A stretch of DNA of 22,500 nt from Chromera velia (Eukaryota > Sar > Chromeraceae), in the NCBI GenBank assembly GCA_018398765.1, contig JAHBMJ010003031.1, positions 1 to 22,500 on the forward strand, given 5' to 3'. Every line of letters begins with the position of its first letter. Position 1 is the first letter of the stretch. The notes beneath the pieces were generated by a model. The model saw nothing but the letters and a program-made list of their open reading frames with translations. It made no database searches and had not been told where the DNA came from. Both the position numbers and the translations under genes were made by a program. Below are positions 9,855 through 20,584 of the stretch, one piece after another.

Positions 9855-10743
9855 AAGTTACTTGTTTGTTTCTATGTTGCTCTCTTCTTCTCAATCAGTC
9901 AGGCCGATCATCGCGATCTCAATCGCTTTGACGGCGACAGAAGGGAACACTGAGCTCCGCTGCCTGTGTGTGTATGTGTTTTTGCAAAGAGCTTCAGTCA
10001 GGCCCCCTCTCTTCTTCTCTTCCAAGACGTTCAAGGGGAAAGGTCAAAGAGGAAGCGAAGGGAAACGCGAAGAGGCAAGGATGCCTCCCTCTACCGCGAC
10101 AGAAAATCGTAGTGGTATTCAGTGTGAATCTCACACTCGTCAAGGGAAAAAAGAAACTGGGTGAGTGTTCAAAGAAGGAAGCTGCAGATCTCTCGCTTGA
10201 AGGAAATGAGTGGCTGTTTAACTCTCTCACAATTTTGCGAGTGCGTCTAAAAGGAAGGTGAATCAATCATTTTTATCACCCTCCCATCTTTTTTTCGGTC
10301 TTCGAACTTGTTCTCTTTCTCTTCCGATCCAGTAGAGGACTCTCTCTCACAATTCTTTCCTGTCATCTCCTCTGCCCCTCCTCTTCGCCTAATTCTTTCT
10401 TCTTCAATCAGTCGGCAGCTAGGTCAATAGAGAGAGACAGAGACATGCACAGAAAGGAAACTCCCCATGGCCGCGACGCTCGTGTAAGAAGAACACAGTC
10501 AATCCCTCGCGCCCCCCTTTTTCCTGTCTCACCGTCCCCAGCCACCCACCTGACCACCCATTGAAAGAGTCTCAGGTTGTGGGCGAAAAGAGCAGAGACG
10601 GACGGACAAAGGGAGTGCAGCCTCCGTCACTCTCACAAAAACACGAAGCGCACTTAGAGTTGTCGTTCTCTTTTTTCTCTTTCTTTCTGTTTATGCACAT
10701 TCCGTTGATTCGGATGCCGTCGTTTTAATTGATTTCTTTCACA

Positions 10744-10881
10744 AACGCTGCGAGTCCTTACGGGTGTGCCACAGGCACGGATCGAGTCCACCACCCGTCT
10801 CCCCCACAGCTCAAGAGATTCGCACGCGGTCATTCCCCAGACACCTCTCCTGATGACGGGGAACGACGCCCGCCGTGCTCC
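10744..10881. repeat. Dispersed structured element, copy B
   Basis: It matches copies A and C at cagctcaagagattcgcac (from about 10808), ggtcatt (10828-10834) and acgcccgccgtgctcc (10866-10881, with a 3-nt gap). The second stem is TCATTCCCC (10830-10838) with GGGGAACGA (10858-10866). It has one A-C mismatch and an arm sequence unlike A or C, but sits in the same position directly before the CGCC block. The first half folds differently: ACGGGTG (10760-10766) pairs with CACCCGT (10792-10798), with TGCC/GGCA (10767-10770 / 10774-10777) stacked inside around an ACA loop. Confidence 0.
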
Positions 10882-11111
10882 AAGGGGTCGATCGAACAAT
10901 CTTGACTGTCTACCGTCCAGTCCCTCACGTACGCCCCGACGCGTGCAAAGCACAACTCTGCACGCTCGGGGTTCTCAAGCACTATGGAGCGATGCATCCA
11001 TAGAAACAAGAGCAGCCCAACCTCATCCCTCTAAGGTCTGAGGCGTGACTGGATGGAGAGACCTTCCCACCCACCCGCCGGGGGAAGTGAGCGGTTGTGC
11101 ACACGAATCGA

Positions 11112-11178
11112 ATGACTCCCGTCATACAACTCGGTGACTCGGATACAGACAGACGGAACGTCCGTCAGCCGATCCGAG
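11112..11178. other. Pair of adjacent hairpins
   Basis: ATGAC-TCCC-GTCAT (11112-11125) is a perfect 5-bp stem with a 4-nt loop. Twelve bases further, CTCGGAT (11138-11144) pairs perfectly with ATCCGAG (11172-11178) and encloses GACGGA-ACG-TCCGTC (11152-11166). Together they form a compact two-hairpin unit between copies B and D of the dispersed element. No shared sequence with that element was seen. The function is unknown. Confidence 0.
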
Positions 11179-11541
11179 CGAACAGAGGGACGGAGGGAGA
11201 CGGAACGACACGGAGAAGGGAATGAGTGAATTGTTTGGATTGTTTCTGCGCATCTCTCGTGACGGTCTTCTTCAAGAAGGCCGTGTGTAGGTGCAGAGGA
11301 TCAACGGAGAAGGGGGAAAAAAGAGAAGTGCGAACAGACAACTCACAGCAAAAAAGTTACGCTTTCTCTTTGTTTTGCTCTTTTCCTTGACTTTCCTTTT
11401 TTTTTTCTCTAAAGACTGCAAATTGAAGTGAGTGAGCGACTAAGCCAACGAGCGAACGGCGCCAAGAGGAATGCAAAAAAGAGGAGAAAAAGAGAAAGAA
11501 AGGAGACTTGATTGATCAACTTCCTTCTTACTCAAATCAAG

Positions 11542-11570
11542 ACAGCTCAAGGACACCGGCCGGAGTGCCC
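11542..11570. repeat. Dispersed element, fragment D lacking the central hairpin
   Basis: The block acagctcaag (as in copy B) runs directly into gacaccggccggagtgccc, which matches the 3' block of A and C. The roughly 60-80 nt that hold stem 2 in the other copies are absent. It lies between copies B and C. An unrelated inverted repeat, CTTGATTGA near 11508 with TCAAATCAAG ending at 11541, precedes it. Confidence 0.
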
Positions 11571-11732
11571 TGCTGCGTGTGCGGTGCGGTAGTGCTGTAC
11601 CCACTCGCAAGGCAGGTAGCTGATCAGCAATCGGTCTGAGATAACTGCATTTTCTTTCTTTCGGTTTTTGTCCTTCTCTCTGCTACTTTCGTTTTCTTTC
11701 CTCTCTTTGCGGTACTTTCATGATGAAGTTCG

Positions 11733-11774
11733 AGTGAGTGAGTGAGTGAGTGAGTGAGTGAGTGCGTGAGTGGG
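11733..11774. repeat. (GTGA)n tetranucleotide repeat
   Basis: About ten GAGT/GTGA units with one gtgc and one gggt variant, in the intergenic stretch just left of element copy C. Confidence 0.
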
Positions 11775-11875
11775 TGAACGCGCAGTGGCGAGAGAAAGGA
11801 GTGACGATCCAAAGTCAGGGGCATGCGCCCCCGAATCCCCTCCTCATCTGACACATTCGATGTTTACTTTCTTCA

Positions 11876-12055
11876 CGCTGTCGGACGTCGGCTGTCACTC
11901 GATGCACATGCCAACGCGGAATGCACTCTGACGCACACTTCTGCGATACCGGCAGCTCCAGAGACACGCACCCAGTCATTCTCTGAGAATTGCCTATCCC
12001 ATTCTCTGTGCTGGGCACCAGGCAGGGTTCTCAGAGACGCCAACCGGAGTGCTCC
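11876..12055. repeat. Dispersed structured element, copy C
   Basis: This is the longest-stemmed copy. Stem 1 is GCTGTCGG (11877-11884) with CCGGCAGC (11949-11956), one G-U. Stem 2 is TCTCTGAGAA (11980-11989) with TTCTCAGAGA (12028-12037), a perfect 10 bp, and an inner TGCCT/AGGCA (11991-11995 / 12020-12024). Shared blocks are acgcacccagtcattct (from about 11966) and acgccaaccggagtgctcc (12037-12055). The span from the first stem to the cgcaccc block is 91 nt here and 89 nt in copy A, so the layout is conserved despite low identity in between. Confidence 0.
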
Positions 12056-12116
12056 AGAGATATCCTTCCTGCCCCCTCCCAGAGGCTGGCAAGATGATCA
12101 TGACTGCGATTCAGTT

Positions 12117-12139
12117 TGACTGACTGACTGACTGACTGA
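12117..12139. repeat. (TGAC)n tetranucleotide repeat
   Basis: Five to six TGAC units directly after copy C and its flank, before a CT-rich run at 12180-12220. Confidence 0.
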
Positions 12140-12520
12140 GTGCATGGATGGGGAAAGAATAGACGGAAGGGCTAACAATCTCTCTCTCTCTTTCTCTTTC
12201 TCTCTTTCTGTTTCTCTCTAGAAGACAAGAGGCCCGTCCTCCGTGCAATGCATCTGCCGTGCCTCTCTTCTCTCTTGTTCGGTTACATTGACGGTCAGAT
12301 GGCAGGCCAAAGGAGGAGGTGCCCCGTGGCAACCCCCACAGGGGCAGAAAGGGTCATTCCTCTATTCCTCTTTCCTTACTCACTCATTCCCCTCCCTTCC
12401 CTTCTCCCTGAAGAAAGACCAGCTAGAGAGAGAGCCTGACGGAGAGAGGGAAGGAGGCAGAGACAAGACAGGGAGAGACGGACGGAGAGGAAAGATGACC
12501 GCCAGACTTCCATGAGGAGA

Positions 12521-12554
12521 AGTCGCCACTCTCATACAGAAATCACAAAGAAAC
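12521..12554. repeat. Dispersed 34-bp repeat, copy 1 (partner at 18206-18240)
   Basis: The sequence agtcgccactctcatacaga followed by aatcacaaagaaac recurs at 18206-18240, with one substitution in the first 23 bases and a slightly different tail. The two are 5.7 kb apart in the same orientation. The core cactctcaca is part of a motif seen many times between 13.5 and 18.2 kb. Confidence 0.
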
Positions 12555-14095
12555 TTCCACTTAGTGAGAAGACCCAGTCAGTCAGTCAGTCAATCATGCC
12601 CTCCCCCCCTTCCCTTTCTCGATGCCTCACCGATGTTCCAGTCTTCCACGAATGTCCCTTCCCTTCGTCCATTTCTTTGAGTTGCGTGAGTGAGTGAGTG
12701 GAAGGAAGACAAAGGAAGAACACGTCCCCTGCATGCCTCCCCCTTCTTCAGTTTTAAATCTCGACAGGACACAACCTGCACTCTCTTCGCACGCAGGGAG
12801 CGGCACAGAGAGAGCAGACCTCACCTCTGCTGCGCGCGAGAGAAGGGAGGAAGGGAGGAAAAAGGTCTGCGAGAGAGGTTCGTGACAAACCGGCTACCGA
12901 GTTTCGTGAAAGCGGAAGACACGGGGGTGCGAGTGGGGGCAGACAAAGGGCAGACAGACAGGCATGCTGATGTTCTGCATTTCTGTTTCCTCCTCTTGCC
13001 CCTCGCACAAAAACACGCACAGAGAGGAGAGGAGTGGGGGGGAACTCCTTCCATCCCCCCTCTGCACCCCCCCTCTCGGTCGATCGATCGATCAGTCAGT
13101 CAGTCTCCATCTTTTCCTCTCCTCTCTTTTCTGGAACCAACAACACAGAGACAAAGAAAGAAACACCGTGCCATTGATGCAGCGACGGAGAGGAGAAGAG
13201 AGGAAAGGAGGTCCGCGGCGGATCCAGTCAGGCAGGCAGGCAGCCTGTACGTGAGTCAGCAAGTCAGCAAGACGCAGACACGACCAAATCCTCCTCCACG
13301 GCTCCCACACTTTCTCTTTCGATGAATGCAGATGCTCCCTTCCCTCTACACTCCTTGCACTTGTAGCGCTTACCGCCCACCCCCCTGCATTCGCTGTACT
13401 GCCAACACTCTACCACCCAGACAGGCCGGAAGAGAGAACGACGGCGACAACGACAAGCCTGTCTCCAGGAAGACTTGCGATGCACGTGCGAGAGGGGGGA
13501 GGAGGCCGAAGAAAGAAAAAAAGAGACGCCACTCACTCAGAGAACTGAAAGAGCGACACTCCCACAGCCACTCTCACATGAGATACAGAGAGACAAACAG
13601 GACGGGACAGGAAGAGAGACGTTGCACTCGTTCCATCACCGCCGGTTTATCCGTTTTTTCTTTGTTTCTTTCTTTCTTGCTTGCTTTTGGAGAGTGTGGA
13701 ACGCCGCAGAGCCCAAGCGTTTGTTTGTTTGCCAACGCTTGTTACTCCGCTTCACCCCTACTCCCAGGAAGCAACTCTTCTTCCTCGACATTCTGGAAGA
13801 AGGCAGTCACCCACTCTCACATGTAGTCAATGAATGTTTCCCTCCCGTCTCCTTCCCGTCTTCTCCTTTGTCTAAGGAGAGATGCCAAGCCCCCCCCCCC
13901 CACTTTCACTCAAGACACTCTCGCGCCGCCCCTCTCTGTCGCCTGCCCTGTGCAACTCCGTCTGGCAAGAAGGCAGAAAGAGACATAAGAGAGGCAGGCA
14001 GAAGAGAATTGAGAAAGGCAGAGAGGGCAGACAGAGAGGCAGAGGTCGAAGGACAAGAGCCTCAGAAACTCCTCCAAGCACCCGCACCTGCACAC

Positions 14096-14254
14096 ACACA
14101 CCCTCTCGGACCGTCCGACCGCCAGAGGGGCAGACAGAGGCATGCATTTACTTTCATACAGAATTCTCTTGAATGCAGGCACAGACAATAAGTAAGTGCA
14201 TGCGCAGACACACACCCTCTCGGACCGTCCGACCGCCAGAGAGGCAGACAGAGG
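14096..14254. repeat. 45-bp direct repeat pair
   Basis: Copies at 14096-14140 and 14210-14254 (acacaccctctcggaccgtc onward) differ at one position and start 114 bp apart. Each contains the small foldback CGGA-CCG-TCCG. The intervening 69 bp are unrelated. A recent local duplication is likely. Confidence 0.
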
Positions 14255-15690
14255 ACAAGAGGGTCACTGCAATTGCTGCTGCTCTCACATGCCCAATCGA
14301 TCTTTTGTGCACGCACACACAGACAGAAAGGAAGCAAGTGGGTGGAGGAAGAGAGGGGGGAAGATGAAGATGAACGAGGCATGGCTGTCTCAGTTCAGTC
14401 GACATGAACAGAGCAAAGAAAATCAGAAAATCAGAAGGAGCCGAATAGACCCATTCCAATCCCCCCCCCCCTCTACCTGAACGGACAACCGAACGAACGC
14501 CACACCGCCATCCACACCCCGCCCCCCCTTGAGACCATCCCACGAGACCCCCAACTCCCCTGCCAGTGCAAGGGAGGGATGCGGGGTCTCTCTCACATGG
14601 AAGCATCGATTGATCGATCGGTTTCTCTCTCTCTATCTCTGTCTCTGTCTCTGTCTGTATCAGATTGTAGCGCGGCCTTCCAGCAGAAAGCGAAAGGTTG
14701 AAGTTGAACTTCGCTCCCGTCGTCCCTTCTGTCTTCAGGCTGCGCAACGGAGGCCCCCCCCTGCTTTCCTTCTCTTCCCTTCACTCCGTTCCTGAGAAGG
14801 GAGAAGAGAGAGAGAAACAGAGATGCGGCCACTCACACACTCTCACGCACAAAAAGGGGAAGAAAAGGAGAGAAAAGTCAAGAAAGAAAGGGGAAAGCGA
14901 ACGAAGGGAAGGAGACGGAAACGAAAACACACAGACAGAATCCCGCCCTCGCAACAGCCAGAAAGAAGGCAGGAATCCCGCTATGCCTGCAGGTGAAGGA
15001 TCGACCGTGCGGGGGTGGTGGGACCTCTCCTCTTCCTCTCTTTGTTTCTTTGTTTGTTTGTTTGAACTTCGAAAAGGAAGGGAGCATTGGAATTGCCTTT
15101 TGTCACTCTCGCTATTCTTTCTTTCAGGGCGCACCACGCGCAGGCGTATAGCACGACCTGAAAACCCTTCCCATCCCATCAACGTCTCTTGTTTTCTCCT
15201 GAGTGAAGTTAGAGGAGGAAAGAGGAATGCATGGAGAGGCAGGAGCTGAGGCATTGAAGACCACTCTTTTTAGAGAGACAGCTGTGCCCCCCTTCACTTT
15301 TCTCATCCAATCCAATCCCACACAGCTAGACGGCGCATGCAGGAAAAGAGAGAACAGAAGCAGAAAGGAAGAAGAAGAAGAAAAGGCCTCTCCAAGTGAT
15401 CGGGAGACGAAAGACAATTCAACCAGGAGACAATCAAGGAAGGTCACCTGTCCTTCCCCTCCTCTCCCTGTCTTCGCCTCTCACACAAATACACAACGCT
15501 CTCAAGCAACAGAGCTGTCCCTGTGCAGAGAGGGTCAATTCTTCTTGGAGCTAAGAGAGAGAGAAAGAAAGAAGAGAAAGGAAATAATGGCAGTCCCTCC
15601 CCGCTCCTTATTCTTCCTACGAGACAGAGCTTAGAGTAGAAAGGAGGAGAGTCCGTAGGAAGGAAGCACAGAAAGAAGCACTCCCTCTAT

Positions 15691-15713
15691 TCATCCATCC
15701 ATCCATCCATCCA
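15691..15713. repeat. (CATC)n tetranucleotide repeat
   Basis: Five to six CATC units in GA/CT-biased intergenic DNA. A similar shorter run is at 17170-17200. Confidence 0.
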
Positions 15714-18205
15714 GACTCGCACCACCCTGCCTCCCTCGGACAGATCAGAAGAGGAAACGAAGAGGAAAAGAAACCGAAACCACCGGAGAGCCTGTCCACT
15801 CGTCCAACCATTTCCTGTCCAGAGACAGGAACAGACAGACAGACAGGCGAACAGATGCCCCCTCCCACATGCGCATGCATACTGAGAGAGAAAAAGAAGC
15901 AAGAAAGTCGGAGGGAGAGAAAGAAAACAGACCAGTGCTCTTCCCCTCACGTCTCCACTTCCTTCCTTCCTTCTATCAGAGCAGGGAAAAAGGAGACGCA
16001 AAAATACAACAGTCCAAGACCGCTTCCCCAATAAAGCAAAGAAAATCTTCACAGGGCCCCACTTCTCCCTCCTTCCCTTATCTGCCTTCTTCTCTTCTGC
16101 AAGGAGACGGAAAGAAGAGACGGGAGGGAGACAGACACCCAGTCACACACAACAAGAAGAAACAGAAAAGAGTGCAACGCCGTCTCCGTCACTCAGAGAT
16201 CAGAGACCGTCCTTGCACCTTCACCCCCTTCTGCCCCTGCCTCTCCTACTGCTACTGCTACTCAAGAAGACGAAGAAAAAGACGATGACCGCATCCTGCT
16301 GGATCCCTGAATGCCCCATGCAAGTCAACAGACATGCACATTGATTTATCCATTCAACAGACTCCATCAGGGCAGCGGTCCCTCCCTCCCTCCCTCCCTT
16401 CCTCTCGGCATCCCCTCAAGTGCCCCCCTCGAGATGAGAGGCAGAGGGGATGCTCTCACATTCTCATCAAGTGGGACTTCTCCCCCTCTCTCTGTCTGTA
16501 TGTCTGTATGTGTGTACGTGTAAGTGCATACGCGCAAGCAAAGGGACCCCCTCCCACCGACCTCCCTTCTGCCCCTCTCTGTAACTGAAGACGAAAAGGA
16601 CAAACGAGAACAGGAATGATGGAAAGAGGGCTCTGTGCAGCAACAGCAACAGCCTCAGTCATAACGACAACCAAACCGACAAACAGACAGACGAATATTC
16701 TTTCGTTGTTGAGGGATTGGTTCCTTCGTGTCATCCGGTTTGTCATCGCTGCCATTACAGCAAGGCCGCCATTGCTCTCACAAACACGAAACCGCCACGT
16801 CTGTGTGGACGTGTGCTGGTGTCAGCTGAGGAAGAAGAAGGAAGAAGAAAAAGGAAAAGGGAAGAACGAAGGAATTGAACACCCTGAAAGGAAATCCCAT
16901 CTCCGTTCGTTTGAGAACGTCACACACACCTCACTCAGTCAGACAGTACAGTCACCCACAGAGGGAATTGAGGGGGGGGGAGACGCATTCATTTCCCTTC
17001 CTGTCTTAATTGGTCAGGCATCCCCCCCTGTCTCTGTTTGTGTCTGTCTGCAGGCAAGTCAGTGTCCGTTCTCTCTCACACTCACATGCAGAGAGAGACA
17101 GCTGGAATGTGTGGATGAAAGAAATGGCCCCTTTGCAGAGGTTTCTCGTTTCACCCTCCCAACTGTCTCACATCCATCCATCCATCTATCCATCCATCGA
17201 AGACGAAGAGAGCACCCCTCCCTTCCCTTTTCCATTCCGCTCTTCCTCCCTCTCCTTTTTTCTCCTCTCGGTCCCCCACTGACACCGAGAGAGAAGAGAC
17301 AGAAGCCCCCTCCCGGTTGGTGGAAGAAGAAGAAAGCAAAGAAAGGAAAAGAAACAGGCAGGGAACAACAGCGGAAGATAAAAGGGCAAAAAGGGCGCTC
17401 CACAGCCGGACAGCCAGACCCTCATTCCTTTTAGGTCCTCTTTTGGTGCATCAGAAGAATGCACAGGAAGGAGAGGAAGTAGAAACATTTCTCTTTCCTC
17501 CTGTCTCTCCCATCAAACCAAAAGAAGGGAGGCCCTGGGTGCCGGTCTTTTTCCGGCTGCTCTCACACAGACATGCAAAGATTGGCCGTGTGTCTTCTTC
17601 TTTTTCTTTTTCTTTTCATACCTCTCTGCCTGCACTGACAAAACCGAGAAGGTTGCATCCACTCGAGAAAGCAAATGCACACTCCGTCCTCTCACATTCT
17701 CGAGTAACACCAGGGAGGGAGACAGAGAGAGAAAGGGGCACAAGCACAGATGCTCTCTCTATTGATTGATGTACACAGAAGTGCCTCCTTCATCTCTTCC
17801 CTTTTTTCTTTTTACTTTCTGTCTCTTCTCTCTAGGCCTTTCTTGTTCTCTGGGTGGATGGTGCAGCATTTGTTTTTGTTTTGCCTCTGTTGTTTACTCA
17901 AAGGAGACCTCCCCTTCCCCTCCCTCCCTTCGTGAGACAGGCTCTCCGCGCCTCCCCGTCTCTTCTTCGGTCAGTCGGAGGTGAGCGGACACTCCAATCA
18001 GAGAGGTTGTCAGACGAGGGGAAAAGGAAGGGAAGGACCCGAGACAACCGAATCAAGTGAAGACAAAGGAAAACGTCCTTTCCTCCCCCCCCCCCCTTCT
18101 ACACGTCCCTCTGAAGACCCTCCGAGTGGCAGGTCACACAGAGACACGAAGAGAGAAGAGGTGACATGGAGGGATTGCTTAGACGTCTTTTTTTGCTTCC
18201 GATTC

Positions 18206-18240
18206 AGTCGCCACTCTCACACAGAAATAGAGAAAGAAAC
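18206..18240. repeat. Dispersed 34-bp repeat, copy 2 (partner at 12521-12554)
   Basis: agtcgccactctcacacaga followed by aatagagaaagaaac. See the partner copy; no element boundaries are visible beyond the shared stretch. Confidence 0.
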
Positions 18241-20584
18241 CATGAATGAAAGAAGAAAGGAGGCCCCAACCCCCTCACCCTTTCAGTTGGTTGATTGATG
18301 GATCGATTGATTGATTGAAGATTGACTCTCTGTCCGTGTCCCCACTGGACCCTCTACCTTCAGTGTGCACTTTCCATTTCTTCTGCTCTTCCTTCGATTC
18401 TCTACAAGAACCGCTTCCTCCAAGCAGCCCTTTCTCTCTCTGTCCAGAAAAAGAAGAGGCAGCTAAAGACGGAAGAAAGGCAAGCACAAGGATCGGTTTG
18501 TCCATTTGAAGGAGAAAAATCGGGTCTTTTGACGACAACGGCATCGAAGCGATTGGAAAGAAGGAACTCTGTTGCGTTCCTTTGGGAAAGGGTTCGCCTT
18601 CCTTCCTTCCTTCGCTTTGTGCCGCTCCCACATGACATGAAGGGCCCTCCCGCCCATCCTCAAGGTGAACAGGCTCGCCTCACCGTGCTGAGAAACAGAA
18701 CGAAAAAGCATTTGCGACAGTCTGGTGATCAAGAAGGAACGATCCACGCCAGACATCCCTTCCTTGATTGCATCAAAAGAGGAAGCACCTAACGGCACGA
18801 TGAAAAGGAAAGCCCTAAGCGAGCATTCGAGTCAAATCTGGTCTCTGCCGCTATACTTTCTTGTCACTTCATCTCTCTGTCTCTCTCGCACAGAGACAAT
18901 CAAGCAGAACGAAGGGAGCAAGAAAAAGGACGAAAGAGGAAAAGAAAAAGAACCCAAAGAAAAAACCTTCAGGGTCTCTCCCGGTCCTCAGGGGGAGGGA
19001 CCAGACTGACTGACAGACAGAAGTCCCCCCCCTCTCACGCAGGCGCACGAAATGAAGGAGGGAAGGGAAGGACAGAACCTTCCCACAATCGATCGACAGG
19101 TCCAAAGAAGAGTCACTCACAATCTCCATACCGTACCCTAGGAAGCAAACAAACCGAACCGGGGGGTCATTCACCTCGAACGAACCCAAAACCAGACAGA
19201 CAGCCATTCTCTCTCTCTCTCAGCCTCGAGCCAGAAACGAAGAGCCTGCAAAGCCCTAGCTTCAAACGAACGCAGAACCGAACAACCGTTGATCTAGAAA
19301 CCAAATCACATTCACCCCGAACGAAGAGCAGTCCTGACTCTGTGCCTACACCACAACGACGACGACGACTCCCATCTACCCTCCGTTCTCTGTCAGCGCT
19401 CGTGCGTCATCTTCCTTACAGAGGGCATACAGAGAACTTCTGCTTCATTGAAGCAAACGGGGGGTGCACTCCTTCCCTCCTTCTCTCCTTCTTGTCCGCC
19501 TTCCCCCTTGCACCCTCCTTCTCTCCTTTCCTTTCCTCTCCTCCCACCGACCGACCAGAGACGGACAAGCAAACCGAAACAGGCGAGAGAGCGCGGGGAG
19601 AGACTTCATTCACGTCATCACCTCGATCGTCCGACTGTTCGTCCGTTCATTCGTTTGTGTGCATTTGCAAGTTCGATGAATGACCGGAGCCCCGAAGGGC
19701 TGCGAGTCGTTTCACATCCGCCGCATTTCTCAGGGGAGGAAGGAAGAGAGGCAGGAAGAGACAAACAGGTGCCAGAAGACGCCGCCGTCTCACAGAGAGA
19801 GGACGCGGAGGTTCCAGACTGCACGCACTCGCAACAAATGAAATTATGAGGAAGAAGGAATGCACGCAGTGCAAAGTAGGAGGGAGATAGGGGAGCGGTG
19901 ACACACAGATTCCAAAAAAACCCACAGACAAAAATCAGACGCACAGAAAGTCAAACGGCAAGAAAGAGAGACTCAGGAAGCACCAACCAGACAACCAGTC
20001 AAACAGGCAGGCAGGCAGGCAGACGAACGCTCTTTTCTCCCTCCCCACCTGTCTCCCGGAGAAGCCTCCGTCGACTCCACTCCTATGCAGCAATACGAGT
20101 GGAAGGCAGTCAGTTGCTTCTGCATGCAGTCGGAAGGGGGAAAAGAGAAGAGAAGGCAAGGGGAAACGAGCAGACCGAATTCAGAGATCACAATTCAGAG
20201 ACTTCATGCACCACATAACCGCCAAGTGTCTTTCGAAGAACAAAAAGTTGGAGGCCACAGATTGGCTCCAAGGACCATCAGTCAAGCAAGGCTGTAGACG
20301 AAAGAGAACAAGAAAGGAAGCCAGTCTAATCGTGACACTCAAAAACAAATCAATGACCGGAAAAAAAGAGAGGGAGGAAGGGGTGGATGGGAAAAAAGAA
20401 GGGAGAGAGAGAAACGAAAAAAAACGAAAAAGAAGACACGCTGACCTCCCGACAAGGAGGACAAAAGGACTTGTGACTCCTTTCACCTCTTCTTCTTCAG
20501 AGCAGCCCCTGGGGTAACAGTCGCGCCTCTTCTTCAGCGCTTCCCTCTGTGAGTGAGCCGACATTTATCTCAGAGAGCGGACCA

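Larger units (their letters stand above)
12140..20580. other. Long GA/CT-biased stretch without a firm gene
   Basis: Alternating purine-rich and pyrimidine-rich tracts run over about 8.4 kb. Open frames on both strands are mostly low-complexity. Exon-like blocks with splice signals on the minus strand are seen at 20119-20049, 19818-19622 and 18788-18684, but I could not chain them into one frame or recognise a domain. The region may be introns and small exons of a minus-strand gene, or a long spacer. Confidence 0.

Noticed and set aside
9671-12055. The dispersed element read as a protein (RTQSFSEN, RDANRSAP)
   Set aside because: The short peptide similarity between copies is not kept in one frame: copies A and B lose the frame, while the stems are kept. 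The RNA/DNA-structure reading explains more.
18725-18840. Coding exon on the plus strand (VIKKERSTPDIPSLIASK...)
   Set aside because: It overlaps the minus-strand candidate 18788-18684 and has no clear neighbours in frame; the two readings cannot be separated from sequence alone.
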